In this document: positions 44,697 through 58,089 of the stretch, one piece after another
Layout of the letters: the number at the start of each line of letters is the position of its first letter
How positions within the stretch are numbered: the first letter of the stretch is position 1
Origin: Trichobilharzia regenti
Lineage: Eukaryota > Platyhelminthes > Trematoda > Strigeidida > Schistosomatidae
NCBI GenBank assembly: GCA_944472135.2
Contig: OX235267.1
Location: 35,557,312 to 35,621,311, forward strand
Length of the DNA stretch: 64,000 bases
Reading direction: 5' to 3'
Program-made: the position numbers and the translations under genes
The notes under the pieces: model-generated
Seen by the model: the letters and a program-made list of their open reading frames with translations, nothing else
Database searches by the model: none
Told to the model about the DNA's origin: nothing

Positions 44697-46469
44697 TTAA
44701 TAGTCTGGAGTGACTGACTGTTCATCCGCCTCTCCTTCCTCTTTCTTCCTTGACGGCGTCGTCGTTGTTATGCCTGCTGATGTTGATGTTGACGGTGGAA
44801 ACCATGAATTCGTTTGATGACCATTGATTGTTGTTGATGTTTGATTCATCATCGGAAAGCATGATCCAATCATTAGATTCGATGTATCCATCAAAGAATT
44901 GATTGATCTACTGGCGTAATTTGAATTTAAATTAATATTATTATTATGATCAATCGATGCAAATGATGAAGATGATGGCGATGAAGAAGATGGCGAAGAA
45001 GTTGTTAGGCTTGAATTAACTGGATTTGTTAATATGGATCTATTAGCCTCATTATTATCACTATTGTTATGCGAAGTTTGATTCATATTTGTGGTAACCG
45101 CTGTAAACACACTCGATACACTTAAACTATTGCTAGGACTACTATTATGATGAATGCTTTCATTGTTCAACTTGTGTTTTCTTATTACCTCATCTGATGT
45201 GTACTCATCAGTCATAGGAAATTGTTGTTCCTGTGATAAATTTAAACTTTTTCTCAGCAATGCTTTATGTTGTATATCATTGAATGTAGTAGATAAATGA
45301 GTTAATTTTTCTTGATCAAATTGTAATGAATGTTGGTCTTGGTGTTGATTGTGTTGGTGATGGTGGTGATGATGATGTGTATCCTGTTCTTGATGCTGTT
45401 GTGAAGATCGGTGGAGATTTGACGGTGAATTGAAATCGTTATGTGAATATCGATTTCCTGTTAGCAAATTGTCTGTATTCATCATTGTAGTCATCGTCAT
45501 ATTAAGTCTATTGTTTATACTCTCATCATCACCATGGCGACCGACACTACCAACCGCAATGGTGTCACTCTCTCCATCAGGTAGACAGTTACTGTTCAAA
45601 GCCGATGGTACACTATGACTTGTGCTTGTATTATGATTGACTGGTGAGATTAAACAACACGCTGCCGCAGCAGCCATTCTCGCTGAATGCAGTACTTCTT
45701 GTGTGTATAGGCCATTTGAGAAGGAATATGGCATTCCAGTCGGTTTATTCGACACGAAATTACCATAGTCGAAGGAATCGAGAGAATAGTCTGACCTGAG
45801 GCTACTGCTGTTATTATTATTAGCCCCACTGGCATTAGAGGCGGTTGTAACACTGTGCTGCTGTTGTTGTTGTTGTTGTTGTTGTTCATGATGGTGATGA
45901 CTTGATCGGAAATCAATTGGACCAGTGCCTAATCTTGGATTATACGGTGGTGATGAACACGAATAAGGCGTATTAAAGTAGCTTGATGGATTTGTTGGAT
46001 AGGGGAATAAATCTGATGGGGCAGGATTGATTGCATTATTGATTAATGAACGAGTATTGAAGGATGAACCGAAATCATTTCTTTCACTATTAGTACTAGT
46101 ACCACTATTATTACTATTGCTTATGTTATTAGCTCCTGTATTATTATTGCCACTAATATTATTATTATTACTACTGGCACTGTTTGTAGTAATGTCCAGA
46201 TGAGGTGAGGTTTGAGACAGTTGTGTAGACATTAATAGATTAGAGTAGTGTGTTCCAGCATTTGAAGTTAATGGATAATTTAAATTAGCCTGTGATGGTG
46301 AATTCATGATACCCAGACCGTGACAAACACTTGGTAGCAATAATGACGATAACATTTGTGAATTCGCATTCATTGTTTCAGAGCCGGAGGAATTTCCGCA
46401 TGTTGGCGGTTGCATAGCTTGTGCTAGGCCGGTAAAATCAAATTTGTAAGCGTAACGTTTTCCATTTAT
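44697..46469 (-). CDS. ETS transcription factor (ERG/FLI type), exon 3
   Basis: Terminal coding exon, 1773 bp, following the acceptor TTCTTTTAG in phase 0. Its first 18 codons (INGKRYAYKFDF, then TGLAQA) finish the ETS domain and match the ERG/FLI C-terminal strand and helix almost residue for residue. The remaining 572 residues are low complexity: runs of Asn, Ser, Thr and Gln, with two His-rich tracts, and no second domain. Such arms are common in flatworm transcription factors and usually act as disordered activation or interaction regions. The stop is TAA at 44699-44697. Confidence 0.88.
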   Translation of the reverse strand: MNGKRYAYKFDFTGLAQAMQPPTCGNSSGSETMNANSQMLSSLLLPSVCHGLGIMNSPSQANLNYPLTSNAGTHYSNLLMSTQLSQTSPHLDITTNSASSNNNNISGNNNTGANNISNSNNSGTSTNSERNDFGSSFNTRSLINNAINPAPSDLFPYPTNPSSYFNTPYSCSSPPYNPRLGTGPIDFRSSHHHHEQQQQQQQQQHSVTTASNASGANNNNSSSLRSDYSLDSFDYGNFVSNKPTGMPYSFSNGLYTQEVLHSARMAAAAACCLISPVNHNTSTSHSVPSALNSNCLPDGESDTIAVGSVGRHGDDESINNRLNMTMTTMMNTDNLLTGNRYSHNDFNSPSNLHRSSQQHQEQDTHHHHHHHQHNQHQDQHSLQFDQEKLTHLSTTFNDIQHKALLRKSLNLSQEQQFPMTDEYTSDEVIRKHKLNNESIHHNSSPSNSLSVSSVFTAVTTNMNQTSHNNSDNNEANRSILTNPVNSSLTTSSPSSSSPSSSSFASIDHNNNINLNSNYASRSINSLMDTSNLMIGSCFPMMNQTSTTINGHQTNSWFPPSTSTSAGITTTTPSRKKEEGEADEQSVTPDY

Positions 46470-46534
46470 CTAAAAGAATTTAAGAGAAATTCAAAATACA
46501 AAATTCAAAGGATTCATTATTCAAGTTAAACTTG

Positions 46535-47165
46535 ATGACAAACCATATCAATTAAAGGATCATTAGAATCCAAGGAGTAATGGGCAAGCGTTTCTCCCTA
46601 TTTCTGGACTCATCAACAGCCCTCACATACAACCCCACTGAGGACCAAACCAAGGACCTTCCGATTAGTGAACTTAGCCCGCTGACTGTTCAGCCACTAT
46701 GAAGATTATCTATTCATATCGGTTCATGATAAAAGCTAACTACAACAAATTCTCAATTATTAATTTGCGAGGATATGATTGATTTAAAGTTAAACCAAGT
46801 ACTGACTTCAATTAGAGAACCACTGAATACCAGGATAAATTTGCCTGAAGTTCTAGTGAGGGGTCGTGACCAGATGGGTCCACCATGTTGGGTATGAGAA
46901 CAAATAACTCATGGATGATACTAGCTTTACGATTGCACCACATATCGTGAATCAGCTGAAGTTAGAACTCATGAGCTATTGGATTTCGTCTTGGTAGCCG
47001 GTGGTCAACAGACTGGCCTCGTAATCTGAAGGTCCTGGATTCGATTCCTGGTTGAGTCCTAGGGGCGTACTGATGAAGAGTCCCAAACAAGGGAAAAACA
47101 GCTTTCCACTATTCCATAGGTTTCAATGGTTCTCTGCTGGTGTCGGTTAGTGAAAAGAATTAATA
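46535..47165. mobile_element. diverged family H SINEs
   Basis: A minus-strand remnant (about 46535-46830) and a plus-strand copy (about 46950-47165) with B box GGATTCGATTCC. The plus copy reads GTACTGATGAAGAGTCCC, so one stem I base block is fused into the core and the ribozyme is broken. Confidence 0.5.
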
Positions 47166-47439
47166 TCTATTGTTAAGTTTACGACAGCACACACTTATAC
47201 ACACGCTATCCATTTACTAAACAGTATTCAATTAAATGTATTGTCTAGTCTCAAAAGATGACTAGCTTTTTATACAGCAAGCCTGCTGGTAAGGTCACCC
47301 GACATTATTTTAGACTGTTGGAAAATACCTAGAGTGTTTTGCTTTGTCAACGGAAAACCAGTTGATATTATTTACCCTTCAGTTGTAAAACCGGCAAAGC
47401 TCTAAAAGTTGCAAATGGTGGTTATTATGCCAGTTTACG

Positions 47440-48570
47440 CCGTCTCTGGAGTAGACATGATATCCGGCTATCGACCAAAGGGCGGGTGTACTGCTCAGCA
47501 GTCCGCTACGCCCTCCTTTATGGCTGTGAGACTTAACCATTGAAAGTGGAAGACATGAAAAGGCAGGCTATCTGTCTTTGATCATAGGTATCTGCGTTCT
47601 ATCTCCCGTGTTATAAGGCGATCAATATTGAGGTTAGGCATCAGTCGAGTGCTAGGTGAGCTGGAGGGGAAGTCAGTAGATGGGGCTGTAAAGTTACATT
47701 GATTGAGGCAGATGGTAAGACATGTCTTACGCATGCTTCTCAAGCCATCCAACGTCTTCCTCGACAATGGACAATGTTAGTTGACGTAGGATAGATCAGG
47801 TTGGGAAAGAGTTAGCTAGTAGGGTTAAAGCAAAACATGGCTTCATCAGTCAATCCATAACAGTTATTTTAAGCTAGCCATATAGGGAGGTATCGATTTC
47901 CTGGTTGAGGTCATTCGGATGATAAGAACCAATAAATGCTGGAGACTATAGGTGATATGGCTGGAAATCGTTCTCAATGGCTGGTGCAGATGCATTTACT
48001 TGTAACTTATAGTACTCAATAAAACTGTAACAACAGAAGACAAGGGCTGGCAACAGATCGTTTTATTACGGAAATCAACACGTATTTATATATATATTTC
48101 ACATACATTATTATAGCTTATTCAAGTAGACAAACGCAGTCTTCTGATTGGTTGTTTCTCGGAAGTTAAGCAGACAAACGCAGGCTTCTCATTGGTTGTT
48201 TCGGGTAACCATCGAAAAGTGGAGCCATCTATCTGCGAATCATATTTGCCCACGTTAAGTTTGCTGTGATTGGTTGTTGAATCAGCCTTGCTCATATTTT
48301 CTCACGGCCAATATTAGTGACCTTGACAGTGACGTTGATCAATGCCTACCGATTGGCTACCAGCCTGCTCTCACCACAAAACTAAATTTTTCTTCCATAT
48401 TACTATTCTTTTTGCCTTGTATCTCTATTTACTGTCCCTATTTTGCATTTGTTTTTATTTTCTTCTCTTGCTTTAGTGCTAGGTGAAGTGTGGTAACTGG
48501 AACTGCTGTACATTGGAGCAAAGTTCTATGTTGAAACCAGTCAGTCAGTCAGTCAATCAGGCGGTCACTA
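47440..48570 (+). mobile_element. N3 non-LTR copy interrupted by a solo LTR
   Basis: Coding remnant ALLYGCET near 47508, then EVRHQSSARLAG, SHASQAIQRLPRQW and finally DMAGNRSQWLVQMHL near 47950, with frameshifts. The 3' untranslated region is cut at 48025 by an L1 LTR and resumes at 48383, continuing to the family end near 48570 (GTTGAAACCAGTCAGTCAG). Orientation is opposite to the ETS gene. Confidence 0.6.
48026..48378 (+). mobile_element. solo LTR, family L1, with 4-bp target duplication
   Basis: 353 bp, TGTAACAACAGAAG to GCTCTCACCACA, bracketed by AAAC (48022-48025 and 48379-48382). It differs from the copy at 21878-22227 at only a handful of positions by eye. Contains CCAAT-type boxes and a TATATATATA stretch. 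Confidence 0.85.
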
Positions 48571-49059
48571 TTATTTAACAGTAAGACCGCTGATTATAAC
48601 ATCCTGGAAGGGTATTATTTCCATATAGTTTAGCAAACCACCTAAATGATCACTACCAATGAACACGATAGGAACTAAGGGACTTGATTTTCTGCTGGTT
48701 GTTAATACAATCTAGATTTCATAACCTTCCCTCCACAGAGTCTTATTGGTACTTCTAGAACCCTATGTGAAATCTAGACATAAATTTTGTTGCATTGTTA
48801 ACTTTGCAGGAGATCAAGCTCTTCGGTGTTTTATGGAAATGGAGGTCTGTCACGATATGGATAAGCATAATATTGATCAGGCGTTCATTTACCTTTGTCT
48901 CACTTTTATTGTGTTAGAAAATCAACACGCAGCAACCAACAAATTCTATGGTGTGTGTGTGTATACAATTAATTCTCTTATTGATCCCACTGTTTACTAC
49001 TTCTCACAGAACTCCGGGTAACTTCCTCCATAGGACCAGCTATTAGTGAGCATCAGTGT
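48571..49059. other. no gene recognised
   Basis: Intronic spacer without an assignable repeat. Confidence 0.4.
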
Positions 49060-50085
49060 CATCGTAACCTGTTGGTTTGTGGGGGATTTTGATTAGTTAC
49101 AGGTGTGGTCACGAGGTTAAATGATTCAGAGGACCATTGGAAAACCAAGGAGTACTAGACACCTATTTTGTTCTAGTTCGGGACTCCTCAACGTTACGCA
49201 CTCACCACCAGTGTTTGAATCCAGGACCTTGGGGTTGCGAGGTGAGCTCATAGACCATTCGGCTGCTGGGACGCTATCCAAAGGCCCACGAGTTCTTCCA
49301 TTTCGTGATTTATGAAACAACCGCAACTGATTTCATCTCATCATCAAACCTGTAACCAATCAATAAAATCCCTAAAAACCAACACTTGAATATCGATAAG
49401 ATGCTCACTGGCGACTTGCCCTATTCACCTGGAGTTTTGGTGAGAAGTAATGACCAGTAGGATGCTACAGTTTGGGTGTAAGGACAACACTCGCCGAAGA
49501 CATTGGCTATGGTCGCGCTAAATCGTGAACTGACAGAAGTTAGAATTCATGGGCTGACCATTAGGTCGGTTCCCAGTGGCTTAATGGTCTACGAGCTCGC
49601 CTTGTAACCAGAAGGTCCTGGGTTTGATACCTGTGGGAGGGTGCGCACTGAGAAAAGTCCAAGACTATGACGAAACAGCTGGTTTTCCGATGGTTCTCTA
49701 ACTGATGTCAGGTCATGATGAAAGTTTGTAACTTGGTAATTAATCTGATGCCCACTAGCAACTGGCTCTATATGGGAAGTTGTGCCCAAAAGGTAAAAGA
49801 ACAGTTACTCGCCATGACATTGGTCGGTGGTTGAGCTATATGTACGGGAATTTAAAGAAGTTGGAATACAGCGACCTTCGGATTGGGTCTCAGTAGCCAA
49901 TTGGGTCTACAAGCTTCTATCGTAGCCGACAGGTCCTTATTTCGAAGTCCAGTGGGTGAGTGCTGATGAAGAGTCTCGAGCTTAGTTTCGATACATCTCT
50001 CCAGTACTCTGGTTTCCTAATGGTTCTCTGAATCATTTCATCTCGTAATCACACCAACGCTTAATGAAATCGATTCATTTCAAAG
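49060..50085. mobile_element. three diverged family H SINEs
   Basis: Minus copy about 49060-49395, plus copy about 49500-49735 (B box GGTTTGATACC, core reduced to CTGAGAAAAGTCC), and a third, older plus copy about 49830-50050 with core CTGATGAAGAGTCTCG. None has a complete ribozyme. Confidence 0.5.
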
Positions 50086-50930
50086 GAGTTTTTTAAGTCA
50101 CAGATCAGCATTAACTACAGGACAGTTGAAAACCAAGTGGACTTTGAGGATACTTCATTTTCATTGACTTTGGATGACAATTAAGCATTAGAAGGAAAAA
50201 TTTGACGAAACGGTACCTGTATTGTGACATTATGACTAACTAGTAACTTAATTTCTATGACATATGAATGCGCTGAGTCCAATTCTATAGGGGATCGTGG
50301 TTGCTGAAGCTCTAGTATCATGTCGAACTAGGGCACAAAACCTGTCAAGTGTTTCATCTTTCTTTGGATGACTTTTATTTTCGACAGGTAGGAGTACTTC
50401 TCAGTGTACAAATTCTCCTCAAAACTCTCCATAGAATAATTGTGATGCAGATAATGATGAGCGGCAGTTGGAATAGTGACTCAGAGTGTGGAATATACTG
50501 TCATAAGTGGCTTACAATGTTTACTGATGTCAGTATCATCATTGTCATTCCAATAAAACAAAATAATCATACCGGAACAGTGGGGAAGATTTGCACCATA
50601 CGTGAATGTTTTGGGCACTGCTATATTCTCTGAGCTGGATGGTTTAATTGCGAAGCTTCCGCTTCACTTGCTGATAATATATATCTTCAGTGGAGACTTC
50701 AGCAGGAAGTGAACATTAGGAGTCAAAGAAAGGATCAATAACAATATAAGTAAATTCAATTATAAAATACTCCGAAAGAGACCGATCACACTCATGTTCA
50801 TCAGGAAGGATGGGTATTCCATCCGTGGAGCATCTTGAGCACCCACTTTACAGTGAATTTAGCACAGAAAATGTTGTCTAGTAGAACAATGAACGCTAAC
50901 CACCAATCAAATCATCCAGCTGAGAGATCA

Positions 50931-51293
<363 letters not shown>

Positions 51294-51899
51294 TTAAACT
51301 TTAAAATGAAACGAATTATATCTCAGATGTTAGTTTTTTAATAGAGGTTCGATCGCCTCGAAAATAGATTTACTTTGAACAACCTGAGATAAGTTAAATA
51401 ACTATTAAGGATCAGGAGGCAGTGTTTTGGTCCCAGTTCTCACCTCGCTAGCGGTGGCTTCCGACAGGGGTCAAACTAAGGTACAATCAGGTTATGACTC
51501 GACTGTGATACTATTCAGCCTTTTGGTGAAAAAGTCAATCAGCCGTTAACTCAAACTTCTTTCAATTAGTGCTATAACCATGCTGCCATTCAGTAGATTG
51601 GGCAAATGTTACAGATTACAATTCTTCGTCAAATTTCTGGAAATCGATCCAGATATTAGATGTGTTGTACCTCAAGTTGGTTTTCTTCACCAATGGTAAT
51701 GCACTCAGTTCTAAAACTGGTAAGCCTGAGTTCACTCCCCAGTAGTGCAAAGAGTCAGCACTTCTGAGCAATCCCAAGTTAGAACAAAACAACTGTCAAT
51801 TCACTCCACTGTCTTCAAGTATCACCAGAGAGTATCTTTCCTCGCATCTAGCTTGGGGACCCCACAGATCACAAATTCTCATTAGAACTCTAGGAAATT

Positions 51900-52625
51900 C
51901 ATCCCAGAGTCTGTTAGTTATAAGTAGCTAACTAATTATAATGTGTTGGATGATAATGGGCTGCATTTCAAGCTAACGGAAGTTCGGTTTCAAAAGCCGT
52001 TAGATTTCGACGTTTTGGGTGGAGGGTGTAGTGTTTAAGTCCTTGCACGAAGTTCACAATTTCAATCTATAATATTATGATGAATATGTACCGCTGATGA
52101 GTCCAGCACTCGGAAGAAACACATATCCAATGCCTCTTGACTCTCGCTGGTTCTCAAATTAGTATCACTTAGTGATGAAATTTACCAAGAGGTTAATCAA
52201 ATACCTACAAATCAACACTTGAAGTTTGTCACAAATTTTCTGTTTAATCTCGGAGAATGTTTTCGTCCTTTCTCTCTCTCTCTCTCCGGCTATTTTGTTT
52301 TCTTATATCCTATATTCTACTAATTTTTGTATTCTATTAGGTTTGTTTTTCGAGTTTGACCACGGATTGATTATATCATTTAGAGAACCATTGAAAACCA
52401 GCACTGGGGTACTGGACAGCTGTTTCATTCTAGTTTTGGGAATCTTCAGCAGTACTCATCCACTAAAGTTCATCTAGTCAAGTGTGAGGATAGATTTCCC
52501 GCCGATGATATTAGTTGGTGATCGCACTAAATCACGAATGGTTAGAAGTTAGAATTCATGGACTGGCCAATGAATCGTAGCCCAGTGGCTGAATGGTATA
52601 CGAGCCAGCTTGCCTTGTAACCGCA
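51900..52625. mobile_element. diverged family H SINEs
   Basis: An older remnant (about 51900-52230) and a minus-strand copy (about 52340-52470). The latter keeps GTACTG, CTGAAGA, GAAAC, GTC and CAGTAC, but its stem II (TTCC against GAAT) cannot pair properly. A plus-strand head fragment follows to about 52625. Confidence 0.5.
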
Positions 52626-53021
52626 CTTACACTTCAGCTACCTTCTCGTTCTGATCTTTTTACCTCACTAAAAGTATGCTAACATTTTACTCTGACTTTT
52701 AAAGATTATGGGTTGTATGCAGCAGATGATGAGAGGCAACGAAATAAAATGGACTCATGTTATTCTGCACCCACATTTGTTCTTTGTTTGCTCAAATGCA
52801 TAAAAGGGGAATTCTTATATGAAGTACCCTAAATTAGAAAGATTGCAATGTCACACTCAAAATCTTATTAATTCATCCACTGAGGAACGTTTCAGCCACA
52901 CAGAAAGAAGCATGTCACAGGAATCTTCTAATCTAGGCGACTGATCATCAACCGAATGGCCACTGTTTACCTTATTCTGTTATTATCATGAAGAAGAAAT
53001 GAGCTGAAACTGTTCGATTAA
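52626..53021. other. no gene recognised
   Basis: Intronic spacer; nothing assignable. Confidence 0.4.
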
Positions 53022-54420
53022 AAATAATAATAATAATAATCTGCTTTATTCCAGAAACAGTACTAGTGGTACAGTGTGGAATTTTCAGCACTTATCTACA
53101 ATATTGCATCTAATTTTATCAAACATTTAAAAGGAGTATTTCAAAAAAATATAAAAAACAACAAAAAACAAACACAAATATAACAAAAAAAATGCGAAAA
53201 AATATCAAGAAGTAGAATGGAAAATAAACAACATAATAAATAATATCTCAGTATTGTGTAGTGGAAGCTATGATATGTTTATGCATGGTGAACAGTAACA
53301 GCTATAATCATACAAGAAGTTCTGAAATGATATTCAAGAATGTTTATCGCCAAGATGATCAGTTAATTTGATTGAACAACACTAAACAATCATAAAATAA
53401 ACATTTCAGGGTTTTTATTGTCTGCTCTAATGCGGTGTTTGTTGTGGTAGTGTGAGTAATCCTGCATAATACAAAATTTTTAAGATGGTAATAATGGCAT
53501 CTACAACCAAGATTGTCAGTTAAATAGTGCCGAACAAAGAACAACCACAAAACTAATATTACATGATGGTTAATGACAGGACAATTTTGTAATACTCATA
53601 GTGCTAATATAGTCGGAACCAGTAGATACATAAAAGAAGGAATAGAATAAAGTACAAAAAAGTAAGCCACTGGTAATAATTTAGGCAGCTAAGTAAGTTT
53701 AAGAAGGTGTTCACTATAGAATACAAATAAGAGAAAAAAATAAAAGAGCCAAAAATTATGCTATTAACAACAAAGCAAGTTATAAGTTTCGCGCTTCACA
53801 TTGTCTCTATCACTTAGAACACCGGCCAAATATGGTATCGTTGAGTTCCTATACTTGGTTGTACGAGCATATATTATTTTGTACTGATTTCTGGTTCTAC
53901 CTGATGAGATACAAGGAGACAGTTGGAGTAGAGGCGGTGTTGGGAGTCGGAGAGTATAGTTTTAAACCATTTTTCGCATGTATTCACATGCCTTTCTACT
54001 AATGTAGTGACGGGCTGATTGAGTTATATACACCTTTAGTCCTACTAACTACCTTCAACATCCTTCTCAGAATGGTATAGTCCTTTATCAGTAATCCAGG
54101 AAAGACTAATGGAGAGCAGTAAAGTAGAATAGATAAGATACGAGAGTTGACATATTGTGAAAGCAGAGATTGGGTGATTCCAGATAGTCTAAGTTTCTTA
54201 ATGCAGCAGGTTAGACGAAACACTTTCTTAGAAATCGTCAGGATATGAGATGACCATGTAAGGTCAGAAGATAGAACCAGTCCAAGGTATTTTGCATTAG
54301 ACTTAGTTTCAGTTTTAGTTCCTTCAATACTACAGGCTTCATGAGTACTTACTAGCGTTTGTCGATCTCGTTTATGTCTAAAGGAGAAGTCAGTGTGAAC
54401 AAAACTATTTTATTCAATGA
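53022..54420 (-). mobile_element. CR1-like non-LTR copy, minus strand (copy C)
   Basis: The best coding piece of this family. A minus-strand frame at 53999-54223 reads KKLRLSGITQSLLSQYV then SRILSILLYCSPLVFPGLL and DYTILRRMLKVVSRTKGV, the C-terminal RT extension of CR1-like elements. The 3' region runs leftward to an AAT-repeat tail at about 53022-53040. Confidence 0.65.
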
Positions 54421-55439
54421 TTAACTCTCCTGCGCATCCTCCCCTCCCCTAACATTATTTTCAGTACAATATTATTCACACTTGTTACATCATTAACTAA
54501 TTCGACATGTTGGTTTTCTCCTATAGTTGTAAAAGAATAAATAAATCTCTGTTTTTCTAATGTTTTCGATGTATATTCCAAATTCCAAATTGCTACATTC
54601 CTTCTGATATACTCAGTTAACTTGTTTTAAAGAAAATAGTAATAGAGAATATTCTAGAATAGGGGACACAAACACATCAGTACACACGGATGTATATTTC
54701 CCTACTCAACTAACCATTCACCCCCCCTCCACACACATACAGGCAACACACTTGTAACCCCACTATAACATTCATTGTTTTGATTAACATTTTTCAGAGA
54801 ATACGGGCAAGAAGTTCATTACCAGTACGAATATATTGTGAAAAAAAAAATCTATAAATATTTTTTATAGAAAAATAGAAACTGTATTGAAAAAAGAAAC
54901 AGAATGCCTCCTTCACTATGACTTCCGCCAATTGTTCCTCTGTGTGTATGTGTGTACGTGTGTCTTCTGTGGGTGTGGGTGTGTGTGTATTATTGACCCT
55001 TACCTTTGAATCTATGGGAGTATAGAAAAATCACCTTGTTACTTGCTCTACAGGTATAATAGTTTTATTGGATACCATCAGTATAATACACAGAAATATG
55101 AATAAATATAACCCGTATTTAAAAAAAAGTTTTTTGGTATGCATCATGTAGGAAAGTGACAATAAGATTTATGCTTTTCATAGAACATTTATCAGCATTT
55201 CTGATGATTTCATTTATACCGCCACATATAAAGATGTGATTTTCTATAATTAAAGTGGAAATTTATGCTACAGTGATCAAAAATTACTTCTAGTAAATGA
55301 GTAGTAATCATACATCAAGTTTTAGACTTGTAATCATAATCTTGGTGGCTACTAACTAATTTCTGTGACTGGGGTTTATAAGTTTTCTCATTGCCTAACT
55401 TAGTTCCATAGTAGAATTTACTATGGAGAATGAAAATGA
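54421..55439. other. no gene recognised
   Basis: Contains GT-rich microsatellites (about 54940-54990) and AT-rich sequence only. Confidence 0.45.
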
Positions 55440-56175
55440 TGTGAAAGTTTTATTTGCTTGATATTGCCATGAAACACCTGGAAGTTGGTAGTCTCCAGAG
55501 GCGGATTTACCGAAAGCCAACACAGAATGGACAATACTTACATCTTAATAGTTTTCGTCCAAGTATTTACAGAAGATCACTGGTCAAAACTCTGTTCTAC
55601 AGAGTCAAGGAAATATGGTCGACATAGAAATTAGAGGGAGAATTTATGATTCTTGAAAAGATGTTGAAAAAAATAATTACCCTCAAAGATTCATTAACAA
55701 GTATGGAAGATGTTAAGACTGAAATGTCAAACAAATCATATTGAGAAAAAGGTCTGTTTATCGAAAAACATGCTCTTTGGTGCAGTCAAAAGTCGGCAGA
55801 TACCTTTCACATCTTAACTGTAACTGTGTGCACAAATTTACCTGTATCTCAAGGAGTAGTTACATTGGGAGAACAGAAGGAAGGACGCACCTCCAACTTT
55901 CTCAACATGTACTAAAACTTCTACGTTTCAAGGGTAGAAACGCTTTAAATAGTGTCATTGCCAGATATCTTATTATTACAGGTCACGGGATAGATATTGC
56001 AAGAGCCTTCAAATTATCAATAGACAAAATGGCTCACTTCTACACAAATTTCGCTGAAGCAATCTCGATCAAACTGCTGAAACCTAATTTCTGTGTTCAG
56101 AAAGGAGCAGTTATCAATCTTTTCTTAATCATCCTGGTAACTGGATGTCTTTATTCTCTCTTCCATTTAATGATT
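55440..56175 (+). pseudogene. decayed PLE thumb and GIY-YIG endonuclease
   Basis: RT thumb remnant RRIYRKPTQNGQYLHLN near 55500-55550, then after a break a 146-codon frame (55741-56181) with CVHKFTC and SSYIGRTEGR, QHVLKLL, FAEAISIKLLKPNFCVQKGA. It resembles PLE2 residues 552-645, but the second in-module cysteine has become Ser-Arg-Ser and the C-terminal SLPW is lost. Confidence 0.7.
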
Positions 56176-56224
56176 ACATAATCTTGAGGAGTGAAAATTG
56201 CATTCTGTATTCTTATTCTTGTTT

Positions 56225-56930
56225 ACAATTATTATTATTATTATTATTGTATCCTTTAGTTTCTAGAGGAACATAGGGCTTCAGCTGCGCACCTCCATTG
56301 ACTTCGGTTTTCTGACAACTTTTTCACCCTGTTCCAGGTCTGTCCACATGCTTTCATCTCCTCCTCGCATGACCTCTTCCAAGTCACCCTTGGACGACCA
56401 ACTCGCCGCCTCCCTTTCGGCCTGGTTCCACTCGAGGGCTTGTCTAGTGATGTCACTTGATGGTTTCCTCAGCGTATGGCCAATCCATCTCCATTTCTTT
56501 CTGCCTATTTGTTTCACAATCGGTTCCTGATTGGTTCGCTCCCAGAGATCCCTGTTGCTGATCTTTTCTGGCCATCTGATCTTGAGTATTGAGCGGAGAC
56601 AGTTGTTAATGAAGGTTTGAAGTTTGTTTGAGATGCTCTTTATGACTCGCCAAGTCTCTGATCCGTATAGTAGCACTGACTGACTTCACATTGGAGTTGA
56701 AAATCCGGATCTTATTTTTGATGCTGAGTAGGGCTGTTGACCTCCACACAGATTCGAGAGTAATGAAAGCTTGTCTTGCTTTTCCGATTCTGGCTTTGAT
56801 GTCCTCGTCAGTTCCGCCTGTAGTTGAGACGATGCTTCCCAGGTAGGTGAAGGAGGCTGTTTCTTTCAGGTTCTTTCCACTTATGCTGATTGTTGTCTGT
56901 CACCATACACCAATTAAATTCTAATTACAT
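56225..56930 (-). mobile_element. RTE-like copy, 5'-truncated
   Basis: ATT tail at 56227-56249 on the left, then a fairly open minus-strand frame (56281-56676): [61 protein letters not shown]. It is the least degraded C-terminal end of the family here and extends to about 56900. Confidence 0.7.
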
Positions 56931-57059
56931 GCCCAGACATCGTCGAAGCATCTGCACAAGAAGCCGACATGTCAACCACCTAAGGCCGAGCACTTCGGTC
57001 CAATCAATCGACTCGGAAATCTGAAATTCAATTATTGGTCTATTTTCTCTATGTTTTCA

Positions 57060-57440
57060 GGTTAATTTCACCTCACCTGTTAATTTATTCTGTCGGGCTG
57101 AAATGTTCAGCCTCTGTCGGTGTATCGGTTTCTAGTACAGATGTTGTGACTATGTCTAAGGATTAACCAGAAGTTATTCTAGTGGTGATGACTTGCAGCT
57201 GAATCCACGATATGCGATTCGTCTTATTTGAGACTCACCAACTCAATAATTAATTAGTTATACACATTGCACAAGAGTTGGCTCTAATGGCCTAGGGGAT
57301 AATGCTTCAGGGTTTGGGTCGATGGGTGCAGTGTTCGTATCTTAGTGGGAAAATCATTACTCACTGGGAATGCATGCATATCCAGATGACAAGTCCCAAA
57401 CAAGGTGAAATGTGAAACTTGGATTCCCCTCATGAGAGTT
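57060..57440 (+). repeat. diverged SINE-like repeats with hammerhead remnant
   Basis: A tRNA-like head (GGCTCTAATGGCCTAGGGGA) and a remnant CAGATGACAAGTCCC...GGTGAAATG near 57382-57412 show the second hammerhead SINE family; the core is broken. An upstream piece (57100-57240) resembles 3100-3230. Confidence 0.45.
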
Positions 57441-58080
57441 ACTTTTGTTGTATAAAAAATTTGTTTATATCAACTGATTGTTAGTTGCCATGGTAACTTA
57501 TTGCGACATCATATCAGATTCTTCAGTCTCTACGTTTTGTACAGCGATTAATACCATTATTGACAAGTAGTAGTAGTAGTAGTGTAATGCAGAGAAATTC
57601 TATGGTGTGAAGAGATTAACTCTAGATGACACTGGGTAACTGGAAGATATACGACAACCATTAGGTATTTATTCATCAATCTGCCTTTTAACTCAATTTA
57701 ACTTGGATACGATTTGACTATGCGGTCAGAATCCTGATGACACTGGTAAGATTTGTGTCCAGTAGGGAAAATTGTAGGTTGACATTGTAATTAATGAGTG
57801 AAGATTTCATAACCGAATGTCCACCTTGAAATCCGCTTGTTATTTATTGACATAATTATTAAATCGACTAGTATACTAAGAAGTCTGACTATTTTATCGA
57901 TTGCAAACATACTATCCGCTGTTAATGAATTAAATGTAAGGTGAGCTGCATTCTAGTATTTACAATACTGATTAAATTAAATTTCGAATTCAACGCCCAT
58001 CCTTAAAAAGAAAGTGGAAAATATCCTGTTCATTTCCTGAGATCTATTTACAGATATTATTTGAGATAAAATGTGTCATA
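57441..58080. other. no gene recognised
   Basis: Includes a short (TAG)n run at about 57569-57583. Confidence 0.4.
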
Positions 58081-58089
58081 CTACACTCT

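Noticed and set aside
45650..45916. Frames at 45650-45916, 61636-61821 and 62183-62401
   Set aside because: Alternative frames through trinucleotide runs of the ETS exons (poly-Asn becomes poly-Ile, Leu or Tyr).
52340..52470. Fourth complete hammerhead
   Set aside because: The core CTGAAGA, GAAAC and both stem I arms survive, but stem II has at least two mispairs, so I count it as broken.
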